NCBI GenBank assembly: GCA_015227615.1
Contig: JAALGZ010000017.1
Location: 434,001-498,000, forward strand
Direction: 5' to 3'
DNA length: 64,000 nucleotides
Origin: Labyrinthula sp. Ha
Lineage: Eukaryota > Sar > Bigyra > Labyrinthulida > Labyrinthulaceae
Shown: positions 1 to 12,317 of the stretch, one piece after another
How the letters are laid out: each line of letters begins with the position of its first letter
How positions within the stretch are numbered: the stretch's first letter is position 1
Made by a program: the position numbers and the translations under genes
The notes under the pieces: model-generated
Told to the model about the DNA's origin: nothing
Database searches by the model: none
The model's input: the letters and a program-made list of their open reading frames with translations, nothing else

Positions 1-1399
1 TCCTTTTTTTCCTGTGGAAGATGGTTCTTGCTACGATTTTCATATGTGAATGTGTTATCTGAATAAACTCTGTGTATAAATCTTCACCATACAAATTCTA
101 AATGTCTTTATTTCGAACAACACGTTAATACGCATATCTCGCACTAAATTGTAAATCCTATTGAATTAATTATTGAAATTTCAAGTAAGTCATAAATGCT
201 TAGAGAAAGCAAAGGTCTCTAAAACTAAGCTTATTCATTTGTCTTACTGCACTGATACCAACATAATTTCTCAATGAACTTGACTCCACACAGTTCTTGG
301 CCCAGGTCCTTCAATGCAGTTACTTAAAAAAAATATTAGCTGATGGATTTGCTTACTGAAGATACTAGAGAATGAAGATGGGCGTAATTTCCCTAAATGC
401 ATAAATCATAGAGCTGGACTCTTCTCCATGAAAAACTTTTCAAGGAAAAATTTTGTTTCATGGCTTGTTCACAGTCATCACACCTTGAAAAAGAAAACGA
501 AGCATGAAACGGTTAAATCTGGTTACTGGCTTGTTAAGATAATATATTTCATACGCAGATTCGAAGCATCTGTGGGAGAGGCATATTGCGTTACCTCAGA
601 ACTCTTGTATATGAGAAAAATCATCTTGTTTATTAGAGCTTCACCCGGCTAAGTACGACAGATCCATGTTAGCTGGTGCTCTAGGTACCAAGTTCGCATA
701 CTTCCCGGTAATAATTTCATTTGCTGGTATATCAATGGTACTGTTGCTTAATGATTTCTCTTTTTTTAACTATAAAATTATACCGTATTTTAGCTTGTAA
801 TAGTTTTTGGTCTATTGCTCACACCGTGCTGGTGTTCTTCAATATTAAGTGCAAGTACAGGAGTTTCTTATCATCATCGTTGCACTGTTCTATAAAACTT
901 CATAATGCGTAAATTGATATTTGCTCCATTGAAAATTTTAAACTAAGGATCTCATTAGGGATATTACTATTCATTTTGTTTCTAATTAAAACCAACAACA
1001 GGAATAAAAATAATGTATCAAAGAAGAGCTAAGACCTCAGAATATTCAAGAATATCATGGAGTACAAGTAAAATAGTTGAGTCACAGAATGTGGACAGTT
1101 TTCAGAGAGAAATAGAAAGACAAACTTGATATATAAATTTTAAAAATAACATCGCAAGATTGAGTATGTTTACACTGTGGTTCTAAAGGTTCTTTTCTTT
1201 ATTCTTTTTTCCAAAAAATCAAGTGGGAAGTTGAGGAAATATGACTCGTACATCTTTCAAAGTTTGAAATGATGTAGTCAATATAATTGAGCAATGAATA
1301 TCACCGAAAACCTGTAAAATTTGGTTACCGTTAGCTTAGCAGGAATACTTCTAATTCTTCCGTTACAAAGTTTGAATGATATTTCGCTCAAAGTCAAAG
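1..1399. other. Left-edge region without a recognised gene
   Basis: No convincing gene. The open stretches around 428-912 have biased, random-looking composition. One segment (about 606-770, + strand) reads as a somewhat hydrophobic peptide containing SMLAGALGTKFAYFP, but it has a stop immediately upstream, no family match that I recognise and no visible splice partners, so I do not call it. Confidence 0.6.
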
Positions 1400-1479
1400 T
1401 GTGCGGAGTGGGGTTTGAACCCACGCACTTTCGTATTGCGGCCTAAACGCAACCCCTTAGACCACTCGGGCATCCGCAC
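1400..1479 (-). tRNA. tRNA-Leu (anticodon UAG)
   Basis: Read on the minus strand, the 80-nt segment folds as a class II tRNA. It has a 7-bp acceptor stem (GTGCGGA paired with TCCGCAC), an A discriminator at 1400, a three-pair D stem, an anticodon stem TTGCG/CGCAA with loop TTTAGGC (anticodon TAG), a long variable arm, and a T arm GTGGG-TTCAAAC-CCCAC. The long variable arm and anticodon agree on leucine (codon CUA). There is no intron and no encoded CCA. The D and T arms carry internal A- and B-box-like promoter sequence. The gene diverges from the CBS-domain gene, whose ATG lies about 100 bp away. Confidence 0.95.
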
Positions 1480-1581
1480 CTGTAATAACATTCTTGGAAG
1501 AATAAGCTAAGTGTAGAATTTTCAAACAGAAACTGCAAGTATAAACGGCTCTTGAGCAGTTCCCAGAAAGAGAAAGCAAAA

Positions 1582-2538
1582 ATGGAAACAAAAAACCATC
1601 TAAAGGATGTTTTAGAAAATGAAACTGTAGAAGGAGTGATTCAAAATCAGAAAATGATTTACATAGATGGAAGAAGCTCTAATATCCTTAGATCTGCTAC
1701 CACTTTGGTAGAGGCAGGCGTCAGTTCCCTCCCAATTTTCGCCACTTCCTCCTCTTCAGGTACATTGGATTTCACTTCTTGCCACGGTATCCTTGAGTTT
1801 GAAACCATACTTCAATATTTTCTTTCCCTATTAAAAGAGGGATACGACTCGAAATCTACCACTAGAAATATATGGGACAAATTAAGTTCCACCATAGTTA
1901 CTGATCTTTTCCACGAAGAAAATACCAACCAGTTCAAACTTCTCTTATCCGAACCCTTATCAGCTGCCCTTCAAAAATTTTCTGTGGGAAATAAACGGTT
2001 ATTGATAGTGGACGATTCGGACGAAGTTTGTGGGGTGTTAAGTGCTAGTGCGACCGTGAAACACATTGTAGATTTGTTGAAGGATCGTGAAGAAGCAGAT
2101 GAACTCTTGGATAAAACTATTGGAGATATATTTGAGGCTTTAGATGCAAAAGAAGCTTTTGTGATTAATGATAGGCATAAGCTCTCGTATGTGTTTGATT
2201 CAATGGTCGGGATGAATCTACAGGCGGCATTGGTTGTTCGTCATCAAACCGCTCTTGTGTGCATAACCATGTCAGATGTGAAAAGATTGTTTGATGACAG
2301 AGATCTTGGACATTTGAGAAAGACTGCCCTTACATTTGCGAGAGAAATCAAGGATCAGGAAACTGATGCTTTGGTTCCGGTTGTTTCCGTGTTGAGGTCA
2401 ACAAAGTTGCTGCACGCGATATCTCACCTGCTAGTTCGAGGTGTGCACCAAATCTTTCTTATGGAATCTAATCCGGATCTACCTGTTCGAATAATTGACT
2501 ATGAGTGCATAGCAAAAGTAATAATGACGTCATTGTAG
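1582..2538 (+). CDS. CBS-domain protein, AMPK gamma/SNF4-like
   Basis: The 318-aa protein has the length and overall pattern of an AMPK-gamma/SNF4 type regulatory subunit: repeated CBS folds of about 60 residues ending in GV/VI strands and LL helices. Examples are the segment RLLIVDDSDEVCGVLSASAT in the middle and the last repeat, LLVRGVHQIFLMESNPDLP, which resembles the final CBS motif of SNF4. CBS pairs bind adenine nucleotides; AMPK gamma uses this to sense the AMP/ATP ratio. The ATG at 1582 is the first in frame; an upstream TTG at 1552 is not needed. The repeats are divergent and I cannot assign nucleotide-binding residues, so a plant-type CBSX or orphan CBS protein is possible. The gene converges with RPT1, leaving 88 bp between the stops. 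Confidence 0.6.
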   Translation: METKNHLKDVLENETVEGVIQNQKMIYIDGRSSNILRSATTLVEAGVSSLPIFATSSSSGTLDFTSCHGILEFETILQYFLSLLKEGYDSKSTTRNIWDKLSSTIVTDLFHEENTNQFKLLLSEPLSAALQKFSVGNKRLLIVDDSDEVCGVLSASATVKHIVDLLKDREEADELLDKTIGDIFEALDAKEAFVINDRHKLSYVFDSMVGMNLQAALVVRHQTALVCITMSDVKRLFDDRDLGHLRKTALTFAREIKDQETDALVPVVSVLRSTKLLHAISHLLVRGVHQIFLMESNPDLPVRIIDYECIAKVIMTSL

Positions 2539-2552
2539 AGCTAATGACGTCA
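2525..2552. promoter_or_regulatory. Two CRE octamers (TGACGTCA) 20 bp apart
   Basis: The perfect palindrome TGACGTCA occurs at 2525-2532 (overlapping the last codons of the CBS gene) and at 2545-2552. This octamer is the classical bZIP/CREB site. Its position between two convergent genes argues against a conventional promoter role, so function is unproven. Confidence 0.3.
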
Positions 2553-2626
2553 CTGCTGATTAGTTTAATTTTTTCTTTTTAACCCCAACTTGGTGAAACC
2601 TTTTTCAATACAAAAGCAGAAAGGAT

Positions 2627-3988
2627 TTAATTATAAACCATATACTTTGGTGTTGAACTGAACTTAGAATATCCTTTGATTACTTTTTCAATAGCATCCA
2701 AGAGATCTTTTTCAGTAACTTGTTTCCTTCTGGCTCTGATTGCAAACATTCCAGCTTCTGTACATACAGATCGTATTTCTGCACCAGTTGTATTAGGACA
2801 CAATCTAGCCAAGAGCTCCATCCTAATGTTCTTCTTATCCGTGTTCATGCTCTTTGTGTGTATTTCAAATATTTTTGTTCTTCCTTCTAAATCAGGTAAT
2901 CCGAACTCGACCTTTCTATCCAGCCTACCCGGTCTCATCAAAGCAGGATCCAGTGTATCAGGTCGATTCGTTGCCATTAAGACTTTGATATTTCCTCTTT
3001 GGTCAAAACCATCAAGCTGATTAACTATCTCAAGCATAGTTCTTTGCACTTCATTATCATTATTCCCATCTCCATCGGTTCTAGAACCTCCAATTGCATC
3101 CACTTCATCAAAGAAGATAATACAAGCTTTCTTAGCTTTTGCCATCTGAAATAGTTCACGGACCAATCTTGCACCTTCACCAACATATTTCTGAACTAAC
3201 TCACTTCCAATAACCCTGATGAAACTCGCATCAGTACCGTTTGCACATGCTCGTGCACTTAAAGTTTTTCCAGTACCAGGAGGCCCATACAATAAAATTC
3301 CTTTTGGGGGATCAACACCTAATCGCGCAAATCTAAACATCAACACAAAGCAGAAAGAAATACCTCTCCGGTTTCAGCAATGGAAGTTCAACAACTTCTC
3401 GTAACTTTTCCATACTTTCTTTTGCTCCACCAACATCCTCGTATGTAACATCAGGTTTGTCTTCCACGGTCATCATTGTTACACTTGGATCAATTTTTGG
3501 GGGAAGTGGCGTTTGGATACTAAACTTTGTGCGATCAACACCTACTCGCATACCCTCCTCAATATCCGTTGGCGAAACCTAAACAATAACGGACAAACAA
3601 GAATGACTTTTTCGTCCAGTGCTACGACGAATTTAGCAACTTGTTTGACGGATATCATGTATTGGGATTCTTGATTTGGTTCTTCAGGAGTGATTATTTT
3701 TGTAACACGAGCTACTTGGAGTGGGGGTTCTGATTGCATCATTTGTTTGTCAGCAGAAAGGTCCCACAACGAAGGATGAGAAAGTCCTGTTTGAGTGTCT
3801 TGGTTTGAATTTGTCAAGGTTGTAATTGTTGCTAAGCTTTCTTGGATACTTTTCTCAACCTTTTTTATTTTTGTAGAATACGCTCCAAGTCCATAAGTTT
3901 TTAATAACTGAATATCGCCAGCATCGAGCCCTGCAGTCTTTTCCTCTTCCTCTTTTGGGTCTTTCTTCTTTTCTGGAGATTTAGACAT
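2627..3988 (-). CDS. RPT1: 26S proteasome regulatory subunit RPT1 (AAA ATPase), three exons
   Basis: Exons on the minus strand are 3608-3988, 3364-3578 and 2627-3332, separated by introns of 29 nt (3579-3607) and 31 nt (3333-3363), both GT...TTTAG. The joined reading frame gives exactly 433 residues, the same length as human PSMC2. Removing the introns restores a continuous family match across both junctions ([13 protein letters not shown] and [17 protein letters not shown]). Walker A is GPPGTGKT (residues about 215-222), Walker B is IIFFDE (about 270-275), and the second region of homology contains [18 protein letters not shown]. It is one of six ATPases in the base ring of the proteasome 19S cap, unfolding and translocating substrates. 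The C-terminus is MVYN, close to the MTYN of human PSMC2. The N-terminal 20 residues are lysine/glutamate-rich. Confidence 0.97.
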
Positions 3989-4346
3989 CGTTTGGAATTT
4001 TTTGAGGATTCTTTAGAAAACCAGGGTAATATAATATTGAGTTTACAGAATTCTCTAACAACTCTACCGTGAAGTGCCAGTTTACCTCTCATTTGAAGGT
4101 CAGAGCAGTCTATATAATTGGTTAGATAATCAGATATCTATTGGTTTAAATAAAGAACAAACACATATGATAAAATAACTATGAGGACATGAAGCTATAT
4201 TCATTAATATCCACCAAGAAGGTAACTATATCAAGAAGAACATGAGTGTTAGATAACTGCAATTGCCCGGCGGCAGTTCCAGACAATGACTTGCAAAGGA
4301 TATATATCTTCAGAGAGAAAGATTAGGATAATTATCTAAGGGTCCG

Positions 4347-4445
4347 AATGAGGAATTGAGGATCCTCAAAGTTTTTCTAAAAATTTTGAAATATCCACAA
4401 AACATTCTTTTGTCAAATGGCCAATGAGGATCTCATTCCTCACTA
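4347..4445. repeat. 100-bp inverted repeat (hairpin)
   Basis: The left arm (4347-4367, beginning AATGAGGAATTGAGGATCC) and the reverse complement of the right arm (4423-4445) agree at about 20 of 22 positions, with a 55-bp AT-rich spacer. It could be a foldback or MITE-like relic. I see no clear target-site duplication and no second copy in the window. Confidence 0.5.
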
Positions 4446-4539
4446 GGTCATAATCATTTAATACCTCACGGAGAAGTCCTTACTAAGCAAAATTTTCGCA
4501 TGTGAACACTCCGGCAATGAATTCAGCAAAATACATAGT

Positions 4540-4690
4540 TCTCAATGTAGCAACCTCACTACACATTCGAGAAAAGTCCCAGGGGCGGTGACCCGGCGGC
4601 ATAACATACCCAAACTGGTGTGTATGTGAACGTGTGTAGTCTAACTGCTTTGGAAAGCAGCTACGTACTACAACCTTGACACACAGTCAA
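4540..4690. other. Possible structured non-coding segment
   Basis: A GC-richer island contains the perfect hairpin CTGCTTT-GG-AAAGCAG (about 4647-4662), flanked by GTGTAGT and ACTAC that could extend the stem, and a G/C cluster GGGGCGGTGACCCGGCGGC. I cannot match it to a known RNA family, and it may be a chance structure. Confidence 0.2.
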
Positions 4691-7600
4691 AGTATTAATG
4701 TCAATGGAACAGCAAAGGCAAAGAATGAAGCGACTCAAGTGGATGGTGGGGGGGGGTTTCTGACCTCAGAAAGCTGATTTTGCTCAGTAGCATCGGAAGA
4801 GGGTACAAATGTGGCAACTTGCCTCATGAACGAGGTTGCTTACAGAGTGACGTAACTCTACGGTAGTAGTGACAAGACTTTTAAACTGGTTGTTAAACTC
4901 TATGTAAACAGGAAAATTGCCTTAAATTTAAGATACTGTGAAGCTATGGTGTTACTTGGAGGAGAGCCGAAGCCTCCTGAAACCCCACCCACACCAGGAA
5001 TACCCAATCAACGGGAACCAATATTTAACACAAGAAAACTAGGGTTGAAATAGAAGAAAAGAAGCAAAGATGGAGAAGTAAGTGAAAAATTCCCGTAAGA
5101 AGAATACCAACAAGTCCCATACAAAGTCCGAGATACAATATCCAAGAAATCCATATCCAGAACATACACAGAATAATATCATGAAGAGCCACAAGAACAA
5201 CCGTAAGAAAAACTTGTGGAACCGAGGTATGAAACATCTAGATCATATTCAGCTCCTAAATAATAAGAAGGACTCCTTAGCAAGAAGAGAAGAGCAATCA
5301 AGCAGCGCAAAACCTAGATATAAATTTTCTCCTAACGAAACATAATTTAACAGCTGAAACATCATATATGTTTGAAACGATCTAAACAAAGTCGAAGGAA
5401 TATATATATATATAATAAAACAGAAAGTGCCAAATAACAATCCTACCTAATAGTTTTTCACTCTATTAATACAATTGTTAATTTTTTTTAACTAAATATT
5501 AGAAATACGGTGGAGTCAATTCCAGAACTTGAAATTTGCCAGGCGAGATATAAAGAAAGTAGGCCAATAATGGATAAAAATGAACCCATTGAACTACTTA
5601 TACAAAAATCTTGAACAAATATACCACGATGAAAATTATAGTTATTGACCTTAGAGAAGCTGTCGATATCTTGGATTACGACTTTGCTCAGCGTATACGA
5701 TATTAACATAAGGTTGCCAGAAGAACAAGTAATATAATTAAAGCTCTTGATTTTTCGATAACCATTAATACAACTTGAGAAAAGATATCTCTAAGATTGT
5801 TCAACTCTTAGGTAGATTCTTAAAAGGAAATTTCTCGAAGAACGAAAGATAAAATATATTAAACCAACCGCAAGTATAGATTGGGTAAAAACGCAGGTTA
5901 ACTTATATCATATACTCAAACAATCCCGAGCACTCACAAAGAACTCCAAAACTACTCGATATGAAATAATCATTTATCTTCTGGGATTCATGAAATTAAA
6001 GTTCCTGAATAAGAATCAAATTTAAACCATTCACTCACATGGATGCTAATAAGAAGCTCTCTCCTTCTAATCTTAGACGAGCTGTAATACCCGATTATCT
6101 ACTCCAAGCTCACGGTGGAGTTTTAGCATGAGCTTCATTCTAACCTAGAAAACACGAAAATCAACCAAGAAGAAAAAATCCATGGGAATGTAACGAATTG
6201 AAACCCCTGTTAGTAGGAAGTTGACCGCTATATATTATATCTCCCAACCTCTAAGCAAAAAAATCAGTTTTGTAGCCCGAATATGGTACTTTGTAGTTGT
6301 TTGGGAATTTGCAATGTATGAACCCTGCAAATAAGATCCTCGAACTAAGCACCACGTAGATAACCAAATAATATTGTTCACATCCCCAAAAATGATAATA
6401 CTCTAAGATCTTTTGAATACCGATAGATACATGAAAGATCCTGTGAACTCACTACCTGGACCTTCTCCACCATAATTATAACCAGTTTGATTGTATGCAA
6501 CAAGGTAAAACTGGGCAGTAAAACAAAGGAGACAGCTCCCAAAACAAGATAAGAAGAAAGGAAGACAAAAGCGGCCGAAATCCTCCGCCAAAAACCATTG
6601 TAGCCACCATCACTATCAACTGGTATCACCTATATACCATAACACATACGCGATACAAAGAGGCCAATCCTTTCTCAATAAATTCGACTTCCAATGTGAG
6701 CAAGAATACCAAAAATTTAAAAATAACCGAGTTATACCCCTTTATAAATATCAATAACATTTCTCGGTTTTTCATATTCTCCTTGCGAGATCGGTCAATT
6801 TGTTAATTTTAATTCTATTTCCTGCAACATCGAGTTATGTGATTTGATTACAATCTCATTCAAAAAACTTTTTTTGGAAGGCTAAATCCCTTTGCTTGAT
6901 ATTTACAATATCTGATATAACTTACCAACAGAAACCCTAGACTCTTTCAAAAGAAAAACTACATTCTTGGATAATTCTAAGTAAAGTTCAAACAGGCACC
7001 ACGATGTTACACGAGATTTCACGAGACCCATACAGCTCATAACGACCGGAATGGTTCCAGCGTAAGTGGCAAGCAAGTGTATAATAATGTGATGACTAAT
7101 ACGGAATGGTCTAGTTGAGTAAGTAGGCTGGAACTCGGCACCAGTTACCCTATCTTTATAATTATATTCGAAATTAAGGGTTAAATCCCAACTGAGCGCG
7201 AAAATTGAACACTGTTTGTGTCATAGCCTAGATCATGCATACGAAATGCAAACTCAGTCAAATATGTTCTACTCTATCTCTAGATCTCCGCCGTTAATAG
7301 AATATATTTCGTTTTTTTATATGTTTTCACTCTTTTATTGCCAAGAAACTATAGTAATTTGATAACGATATCTTAACTACTGTTGAGGAATTGAATGTAT
7401 GCAACAGCAAATATGATATTGATTTGTGATACCATAGAAAATGCCGAAACTTTCAATATGAAAAAATTAACTTAAAAAACCTCAGAAGGATATCACAACT
7501 AAGTTATGAACAAAATTCTTAGGCAATTACCGATGCCTTCTAAATATCTCTCCGTATTTTAAACCCTTTCTTGTCTAACACACCACTGGTTTAATTCAAT

Positions 7601-10600
7601 GTAAAAACAAGTTTAGTTTATATATTAAATCAGAAATTTGAATTATAAGGAGAATATCATTGTAAGATTATTTTACTCAGAGAATTTCCTAATTCACATA
7701 TTTATTTTTTTCTGGTTCAATAATATTACCTGGAATGCTATCTCAATAAATTTTTATCTGAGCTTAAAATATAAAATAAGTTATTAAACACCAGAAATAT
7801 ATTAACTTGAAGTTTTAGGCGTGTCTAATGTCTTTTATCAAGACTATTATGACTACTTGCTACAAGGCCTTATATTTTTAAAATCCTATATAAACTCTCG
7901 TCTTACTTCGCTAAATAAAACTCCTTAAATACAAATAAAGAAACTTTCTTTCAAACAACATTATGCTATGAAAATTTATGTACAGTATAAGATTATATAG
8001 TTTTTTTTGCCTCTACATAAAGATCTTATTTCTTTCCTAATGTTTTCTTAATCTCCCGCATATGGAACATGTGATTCATAAAGTAGTAAGTACTATATAT
8101 TTATGGAATCTAAGAGAATTTTAGCTATCAATAAGAAAATAGTTTCTATTAGCAGAAGTTATAGACTAAGTTCTTTAAAAAACAAAACATCTCGTCAAAA
8201 ATCTATAAACATTGGTTTGATATTCTTAAGTAAAAAAGACAAAATAGTGGAAAGTACCCTAGCAGAAATCTTTCAGAAATATATTTGTCGAGGGAGTTGA
8301 ACTTGCAATAAATTAAAAACACAGGAATAGAGAGCTAAAGAATTAAATAGTCCAAGCCATTAAACTGTCTTAAGTTTTTCTATTCTAGTTGGAATCAAGC
8401 CCTTGAAGACAACATATCTTTAAAAAATACTATGGATATAGAGACGCACCAGGCACCAAAGAACAAGAGCCATGTACCGAATCCTGATTTCGCTAATTCG
8501 AAGTCTTTCCTCATTTTGGAACCTGTATATTTATAGATTTGAGTAACGTGTGGACTAATATTTTATGTTTCATAATCTGTTTGTAATCTGATTTCTTGGA
8601 GCTACGTAAGTATATTGGTCATGTTGAAGTATTAATCTTGGGTTTCAAAATATCTACTCAATTTGACTACTTGCACTATACCTTGCATTGTAATTATTTG
8701 CATATATTGAATACTTTTTTATGTTAATTCTTAGATGCAAAGCCCATCTCAATACGTTGCTTAAATCTATTGAGGTTAATTACTTAAGACACATCGAATA
8801 TATTTGGTTAATATATATATTTCTTGTTGTCTAAAACACATAGCACGAACTAGTTCTTGTATTTGACTTCAGTAGTTAATTCGTTGTAAAGTTTAAGAGA
8901 GTAATATAATCTGGATGATGAAAAGAATAATGATAATTTAATGGAACTTAAACAACTTAAGCTATATTGAATCCTACTTCTGAATAACCTTTCCTCTTCT
9001 TAAGTAAAAATCAGACATATTTAATTCTTAGTATTTAAATTTAAGATAATAAAGTAGAAACCTACTCTTTATGAAGATTTTCACTCTATATCTTGAGAAA
9101 CAAATTATTTGATCCAATTATATGGTTGCTTAATTCCAGCAATATATATATATTTATAGCTAAATAGATAGAGAACATAAATATAGCTATATTTAAATGA
9201 AAATTTAAATATTAACTTTAGAAAAAGTTTAAATAAAAAAGAAACCAATATAAAGGTTAATGAAAGTGCATATAGAGATATATTATCATGGCTAAAATTG
9301 CAGATTAAAGCAAAATATTTTAGTAACAGGTTTCATACCAAACCTTACATCATTAATTATTATAAAAACGATTTGAAAAGGATCAAACAAAGAATAACTT
9401 TCCAGAAATAGATGAAAAGACAATAATATATTTTTATAACTAATTCGAAGAAATGAAAAGTAGTTTACACGAAGATTATTAGTCTTTAAAGATACTAAAC
9501 CCAATATTCAAGAGTGAAAAAACATAAATAATATAAGAATTCCAAGAGATAAATATATAATAGTTCTTTGAAATACGTTGCTGTAGTTTAGAGTCGCAAT
9601 TTGGGAAGAGATATAGCAGAGGGCATAGTATTAGTGGTTTTGAAGAAACCATACACGTACACATAAGCAGTGGAAAGCAATACCAATGAAAGACAAAGTT
9701 TGTTTTTTACTGCTCCGTCAGAGCACTGTTTGCTCCCTTAGTGTATCACCCTATGTTTCTACACATTTTGCACAACATGGCCGCCATTTATTTTTTTGTT
9801 TTTCTTTTACATGTTTAAGTGACTCCCTCAACTCTGAAAGGTTCCAAGTTTTTAATTTCCTCGTACAATTTAATGATATGATTCTAGGGGAAAAGTAGGT
9901 TTAGATCCTTTATCTTGCATTACTATAGTTAAGACACATTTCACTAAGCAGCTGGCAAATTCCTTAAGTTCCTATAGAGAGGTCTTTAACCTTAATGCAC
10001 AGCGCAATCATGTTTGTTTAGCAACGAAAATTTTTAATTGGATGTACTAAATTAAGGAAGTGGCTTTGCTATTAGCTTTCTTTTAATGTTTTAAGGTTAC
10101 CAACACCAAATTCCTGGTATATTGTCATTTGTGTAAAGGGAAGATTTTATTAGCCAGCTCTCAGAGAGATTAAATATGTTCACCAGGAACATCTAGTCGA
10201 CTACAATAAAGAGAATAACCATATTTTAAATTGAATGCTTCAACAATAAGAAAAAATTAGGTTCAGGATGTTGTTTTTTAATTCATCTGAACAAATTCTT
10301 AGTTTCCCGGGACTTTGGTTCTGATTTTTTCATTTTCTTTTCCTGCTAGTGATGATGCACTTGGTTTGTATTCATGTCCTGGTTGAAACTGTGTTACTAA
10401 CAGTATATATGCGAAATGATTATTATCTTTGAGTATTTTTTTTCGTTAACTTTTTAAATTTTTTGCTCAATCCTTCTATTAATGGGGAATTCAGTAATTT
10501 AATACAATCCAAATTTTAGAACTAGGCAATAATATATCTTATCCGATCTCTTCTTTTTTGTGGCGCTCTGGCAAACACTTTTTTTTGTGTTCAGATTTAG

Positions 10601-11762
10601 CTTGCAGTAAGAAAATTTAATCTAGACATTTTCCAGAACATAAATATATCAGTTTGTATATTTAATAGGAAATGTAAATTATTCTTCCAAACATTATAGT
10701 TTTTTTTTCGTATTTTCTTTTGACCTTACAAATTCTGTATATAAATTAAACATTTCCTGTAACAGTTTGCTTTAATCAAATAAAAACTATTTTGTTTAAT
10801 TTCGTGAAACCATTGAGAAGTGGGTCTTAACTTTTGTATTTGTTTCTACTTTCTTAGATTATTGATTTTAAAACCTTTTGAAATTATTGCGAATAATGCT
10901 CTACCAGAATTTATCAAGACCACATGTTCTTTACTTATATCAAACTGTTCTAATATAGAAATCGCTTACTTTGAAGCTTTAGTAAAAACAAATCACGTTT
11001 CTAGGTAGATATGCTTACGCTAAACTCAACACCAATGAGCATCACACATCTCATTATGCATTTTTGTCAGTATAATCTACTTGAATGAAATATTTGTATT
11101 CTAAGGAGTAGCATATAGTTAAATTGGTCTTAATGATGAAAATAGAGAAAAAATAAACTTAGGTTTTAACTTCAAAAACAGGTTCAAAAACTCATCCTCA
11201 ATTATTAAAACTAATCATGACTTTATTAACTCATTCATCCTCTCTTTTGAATATCATTCTTGTTTTCTTGTGTTCAATCGCCAATGAAACAACTGGAAAC
11301 CTTAGCTCCTGTCGTGGAACTAAATAGCATTAAACTTTCTAACAAAAGGAAGACTTAGTGTAACGAATCCAAGAATAATATCAGTCTACCTTTTCACTTT
11401 ATAAAATTGACATTCAAATTTTACATGAACATTGTTATTTTGAATCTCAGGATGAAGTGAATGAGGTTGTTCATCGAAAAAAAAATATAGACAGAGCAGG
11501 CTTCATCTGTTACATCAAATATAGCCCTAATGTACAGACTGTATTTGTTGTTGTTTACTCCATAATATATAAAAAACCTCTTGAGAATATGTTCTTATTA
11601 ATGCCTGCTGGAAATAGGCCTATTATTTGAATTTAGGCTTTTTAAGGAGAAAAGACTGTGTAGCAGCAAGACTGCTCTAAAAGAGTCTTAGCAGTATTTG
11701 AGAGATGTTCAAGTAATTCATTACTATTATTCCAAAGGTTTGAAGATACACTGTTCGCTTCA

Positions 11763-11960
11763 TTAGATTTGAACAGCTCCCGAGTCTTCTTTAATCACAA
11801 CTATTGGCTCTATCACAACATAGTTTAAGTTGACTCTACCGGCATTCATAATACCAACAAGATTCCATAATTTACCACCCTGGAACCATGGATGTCTAAA
11901 AAAAGGGTTCGCTGAGCAAAGTACCAACTTATAATTATTAATACTGAAAACAGAGTGCAT
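11763..11960 (-). CDS. Hypothetical small protein (65 aa)
   Basis: This ATG-started 65-codon frame uses codons unlike the surrounding AT-rich spacer and contains a plausible globular segment (WFQGGKLWNLVGIMNAGRVN, then VVIEPIVVIKEDSG). I recognise no family. It lies 358 bp downstream of ribosomal protein SA on the same strand, together with another coding-looking fragment at 12070-12240. It may be a small gene, the last exon of an unresolved gene, or a gene fragment. Confidence 0.3.
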   Translation of the reverse strand: MHSVFSINNYKLVLCSANPFFRHPWFQGGKLWNLVGIMNAGRVNLNYVVIEPIVVIKEDSGAVQI

Positions 11961-12069
11961 GTTGAAGTTTCTGCCTTAGTTTTGCTCAAAGTAGTGCTAA
12001 TGAATTTAGGAAATAAACGTAGGTCAAAGTGTCAGTATTCTTAGCAATTCGTTTTTATTCTCTAATTCA

Positions 12070-12240
12070 TTAATCCTGTTCAAGGTTGTTGAGCGCGTTC
12101 AAAATCTTTTCATCAAACTTAACATTCCTCTCTGCCTCCAAGGTACAATTTCGTTCCAATTCAATTGTAAGAAAATTCTTCTCTTTGTGCAAAAAATCAC
12201 CATAATCAACAATAATAATATTAATCCTCAGAATAAAAGC
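12070..12240 (-). other. Coding-looking open segment without a start (possible exon)
   Basis: A 56-codon frame ending in TAA at 12070-12072 reads as a charged helical peptide (for example LERNCTLEAERNVKFDEKIL), with purine-rich, coding-like composition. A TGA lies just upstream, and the frame has no ATG of its own. A candidate 57-nt intron (GTATTC...CTGAG) would create a split ATG, but its length and 3' end differ from the confirmed introns. Tentative. Confidence 0.25.
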
Positions 12241-12317
12241 TCATTCAACATTATAATTGTTAATGGCTCGTTTCCTAGAATACATGTTCTTGAAATCTGT
12301 TAGTACTTAAACTTTGT

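Larger units (their letters stand above)
3989..12069. other. 8-kb gene-poor tract
   Basis: I see no supportable protein gene. The DNA is AT-rich with stops in all frames. It contains short TA runs (about 5401-5415 and 9144-9152), a hairpin repeat at 4347-4445, and a slightly GC-richer stretch at 4540-4690 with a strong local hairpin. A 65-codon frame at 11763-11960 is listed separately. Confidence 0.6.

Noticed and set aside
606-770. Open segment reading SMLAGALGTKFAYFPVIISF on the + strand.
   Set aside because: Stop directly upstream, no splice partners, no family recognised; short enough to be chance, although more protein-like than its surroundings.
1552-1581. TTG-started extension of the CBS protein.
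   Set aside because: The first ATG at 1582 gives a complete protein; a TTG start is improbable in a nuclear gene.
3579-3598. Alternative 20-nt intron in RPT1.
   Set aside because: It would keep frame but add three residues (ILV) not in the family; the 29-nt choice gives exactly 433 aa and matches the other intron sizes.
5082-5709. Several frames of 60-90 codons on both strands.
   Set aside because: Mutually overlapping, biased composition, no motif; they look like chance frames in low-complexity DNA.
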